Shown here: in pieces, positions 36,011 to 37,244 of the stretch
How the letters are laid out: each line of letters begins with the position of its first letter
How positions within the stretch are numbered: the first letter of the stretch is position 1
From: Piscirickettsia litoralis
GTDB taxonomy: Bacteria; Pseudomonadota; Gammaproteobacteria; Piscirickettsiales; Piscirickettsiaceae
Assembly: GCF_001720395.1 (NCBI RefSeq)
Contig: NZ_MDTU01000001.1
Coordinates: 789,696 to 826,939, forward strand
Length of the DNA: 37,244 nucleotides
Direction: 5' to 3'
The notes under the pieces: model-generated
Told to the model about the DNA's origin: nothing
The model's input: only the letters and a program-made list of their open reading frames with translations
The model's database searches: none
Made by a program: the position numbers and the translations under genes

Positions 36011-36184
36011 TCAGTTTCCGTAGTACGGACCTTGCTCATTCATCCACTGGTACTGGTATTCAGTCGCATACAGCTGTGGCTGATCAATTGATTGATCTTT
36101 AGATGAATTATCCGCAGCGAATGACACAACAGAAGCTGTCGATAAAGATACAGCAACAGATAATAAGACGATAAGTTTTTTCAT
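36011..36184 (-). CDS. 57-aa secreted peptide
   Basis: ATG at 36184 has AGGAG nine bases upstream. The first 23 residues are a classic signal peptide (MKKLIVLLSVAVSLSTASVVSFA, cut after SFA). The mature part is only about 34 residues, polar and aromatic: ADNSSKDQSIDQPQLYATEY followed by QYQWMNEQGPYYGN, with Gln and Tyr repeated. It has no cysteine and no membrane segment. No family recognised. A strong terminator follows immediately, so it forms its own short transcript, the layout of an abundant small envelope or secreted factor. Confidence 0.72.
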   Translation of the reverse strand: MKKLIVLLSVAVSLSTASVVSFAADNSSKDQSIDQPQLYATEYQYQWMNEQGPYYGN

Positions 36185-36263
36185 GATTTAATCTCCTATA
36201 AAAATTGCGCTTATTCTAACACAGAAATCATCTAAAACAACATTTATAATGAATAAAACGTGA

Positions 36264-36980
36264 TCAATCTGAAAGCACCTTCATTGACACCGCAATTGCC
36301 TTATCACTTTTAAAGACTTTCTTCATCAGCTCATCTCTGTTCTCAGAGGGAACCATTTCAGCGAATGTCTCAATTTTTGATACATAGTCGCCCATTGAGC
36401 ATGAAGTCTCTGTTTCTAATGCATAATTTTGAGAATGATCATCATATAACCTGCGCACAAGAATATATCCAGTCATGCAATCATCACCAAAATAACGGTA
36501 GCCTTGTTCAACTTTTTGTACTGAATGTACCCCTTTGTCCTTAAAGTTTGCATCAAGGTGATCACGTAAACCCTCCATGATGAGCTCAACACCACCATAT
36601 AACTCGTTATACAACACAGAAACGCTAGTATCTAGTACATATCGGTGTGGCTCAAAACGCATCAACCACACCGTATTCACATCCTCGCTAAATTGATTTT
36701 GTAAATAAGGAGAAGGAGAGACATCATTATAATTCGTTTGCTTTTCCAGGCTAACTTCATGTTTTCCCGTTAAATAATCCTTTGGTACTTTAAATTGCAT
36801 ACTCATACCATTGGTATAATACGTGCCATACTCAGACAACGGTGCAATATAACAGCTATCCTTGCCACACTTAGACAGACCTGTTTTATGCTGAGGTCCT
36901 GAAGTTGTCGCGCAACCTGCTAGAACAATGGGGAAAACCAAGATGGCTAGATTTTTGTATTTATTCAAATAATTAAGCAT
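36264..36980 (-). CDS. Hypothetical outer-membrane or periplasmic lipoprotein
   Basis: A 238-aa protein with a lipoprotein signal: charged start, hydrophobic LAILVFPIVLAGC and the lipobox LAGC with the acylated Cys at residue 23. Ala-Thr-Thr follow, so no Asp at +2 and the outer membrane is the likely destination. The mature domain is mixed alpha/beta, with two Cys early (KCGKDSCYI) and two later (DDCMTGYI, TSCSMGDY), possibly forming disulfides. No family recognised. It is read after two small overlapping frames on the same strand, which may form an operon with it. An 79-base gap separates it from the secreted peptide gene. Confidence 0.75.
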   Translation of the reverse strand: MLNYLNKYKNLAILVFPIVLAGCATTSGPQHKTGLSKCGKDSCYIAPLSEYGTYYTNGMSMQFKVPKDYLTGKHEVSLEKQTNYNDVSPSPYLQNQFSEDVNTVWLMRFEPHRYVLDTSVSVLYNELYGGVELIMEGLRDHLDANFKDKGVHSVQKVEQGYRYFGDDCMTGYILVRRLYDDHSQNYALETETSCSMGDYVSKIETFAEMVPSENRDELMKKVFKSDKAIAVSMKVLSD

Positions 36981-36995
36981 TCTTTAACTCACTTT

Positions 36996-37106
36996 CTAAC
37001 TCATCGAGTTTGCCATGTCGTCTTTCAAAACAATATTAACTGAGACAGTTCCAAATGAGACGCTTTTTAAATTATCAACTAGTCCTATTAACTCATACAT
37101 CATCAT
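36996..37106 (-). CDS. Possible 36-aa ORF, or end of a frameshifted gene
   Basis: ATG at 37106 overlaps the stop of the next frame (ATGA) and reads MMMYELIGLVDNLKSVSFGTVSVNIVLKDD before stopping at 36996. The frame ahead of the lipoprotein start, GKLDELESELKNA, reads well in another frame and would be joined by a single extra G near 37013, with its stop overlapping the lipoprotein ATG. So this may be a gene broken like others in the window. Low support either way. Confidence 0.35.
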   Translation of the reverse strand: MMMYELIGLVDNLKSVSFGTVSVNIVLKDDMANSMS

Positions 37107-37244
37107 GTAACATTTAATTTTTCCAAAAAATGTTCCTGATTTAGCTCAAAATAAGGGGACTCCATAACTTCGAGATACAAACCTAAACTTTCAATAAATT
37201 CTTTTTCAGGTTGAAAATCTCTACTGTATCCTAAATACATATTG
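37103..37244 (-). CDS. Partial or very short hypothetical gene at the window edge
   Basis: An open frame entering from the right edge and ending with TGA at 37103-37105, 46 codons long within the window (ends YFELNQEHFLEKLNVT). An ATG at 37240 could be its start, but the frame is open to the edge so it may be longer. It is acidic and soluble in character. No family recognised; it overlaps the next small frame, suggesting co-translation. Confidence 0.45.
   Translation of the reverse strand, partial: NMYLGYSRDFQPEKEFIESLGLYLEVMESPYFELNQEHFLEKLNVT

Noticed and set aside
1-37244. tRNA, rRNA, insertion-sequence or prophage signals
   Set aside because: I found no cloverleaf, rRNA-like stretch, transposase, integrase or terminal repeats despite the many broken frames.

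Overview
The window is AT-rich DNA from a gammaproteobacterium. The block rpoE-lepA-lepB-rnc-era-recO-pdxJ-acpS is a classic gammaproteobacterial order, and sdhE-ygfX, ygfZ, nadB, a GacS/BarA hybrid kinase and a YadGH-type ABC exporter point the same way. A type VI secretion IcmF protein without a nucleotide-binding P-loop, together with low GC and many interrupted genes, suggests a host-associated lineage around Francisella/Fangia/Piscirickettsia. That placement is inference; there is no rRNA in the window.

Layout. 1-4.6 kb (+): distal end of a type VI secretion cluster, with two tiny ORFs, tssL/DotU, a 66-aa unknown and tssM/IcmF, closed by a terminator. 5.0-7.4 kb: a small secreted or anchored peptide, a YadH/YadG ABC exporter (ATPase reading frame broken twice) and an ArsR-type regulator. 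7.6-11.1 kb (+): a CBS-pair protein followed by a GacS/BarA-like tripartite sensor kinase. 11.1-12.4 kb (-): a CPYC-containing thioredoxin-reductase-like flavoprotein and a small unknown. 12.49-12.61 kb (+): an exact FNR box followed by a short transcript-like unit ending in a strong terminator, a candidate anaerobic small RNA. 12.6-20.3 kb (-): acpS, pdxJ, recO, era, rnc, two tandem signal peptidase I genes, lepA and rpoE, with no rseABC beside rpoE. 20.4-23.7 kb: nadB with a perfect inverted repeat over its probable promoter, ygfX/sdhE, and ygfZ. 24-25.2 kb: small membrane and hypothetical genes and an SMR efflux protein. 25.3-27.6 kb (+): a vgrG spike gene in three frames. 27.6-33.3 kb (-): two FUSC-type membrane proteins and a 5-oxoprolinase. 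33.6-37.2 kb: a secreted GH17 beta-1,3-glucanase-like enzyme, a CurA-type reductase, a small secreted peptide, a lipoprotein and an unfinished gene.

The most striking global signal is a set of reading-frame breaks in A/T homopolymers. yadG (two sites), acpS, recO, one FUSC gene and oplAH are each restored to a normal family length by removing one base from an A/T run of 6-7. vgrG has three more breaks in A runs. Because acpS and oplAH are otherwise perfectly conserved, the likeliest causes are homopolymer miscalls in the assembly or rescue by transcriptional slippage, with vgrG also possibly a true pseudogene. The most likely new biology is the FNR-linked sRNA candidate, the palindromic operator at nadB, the GH17 enzyme, and the tiny genes inside the type VI cluster.
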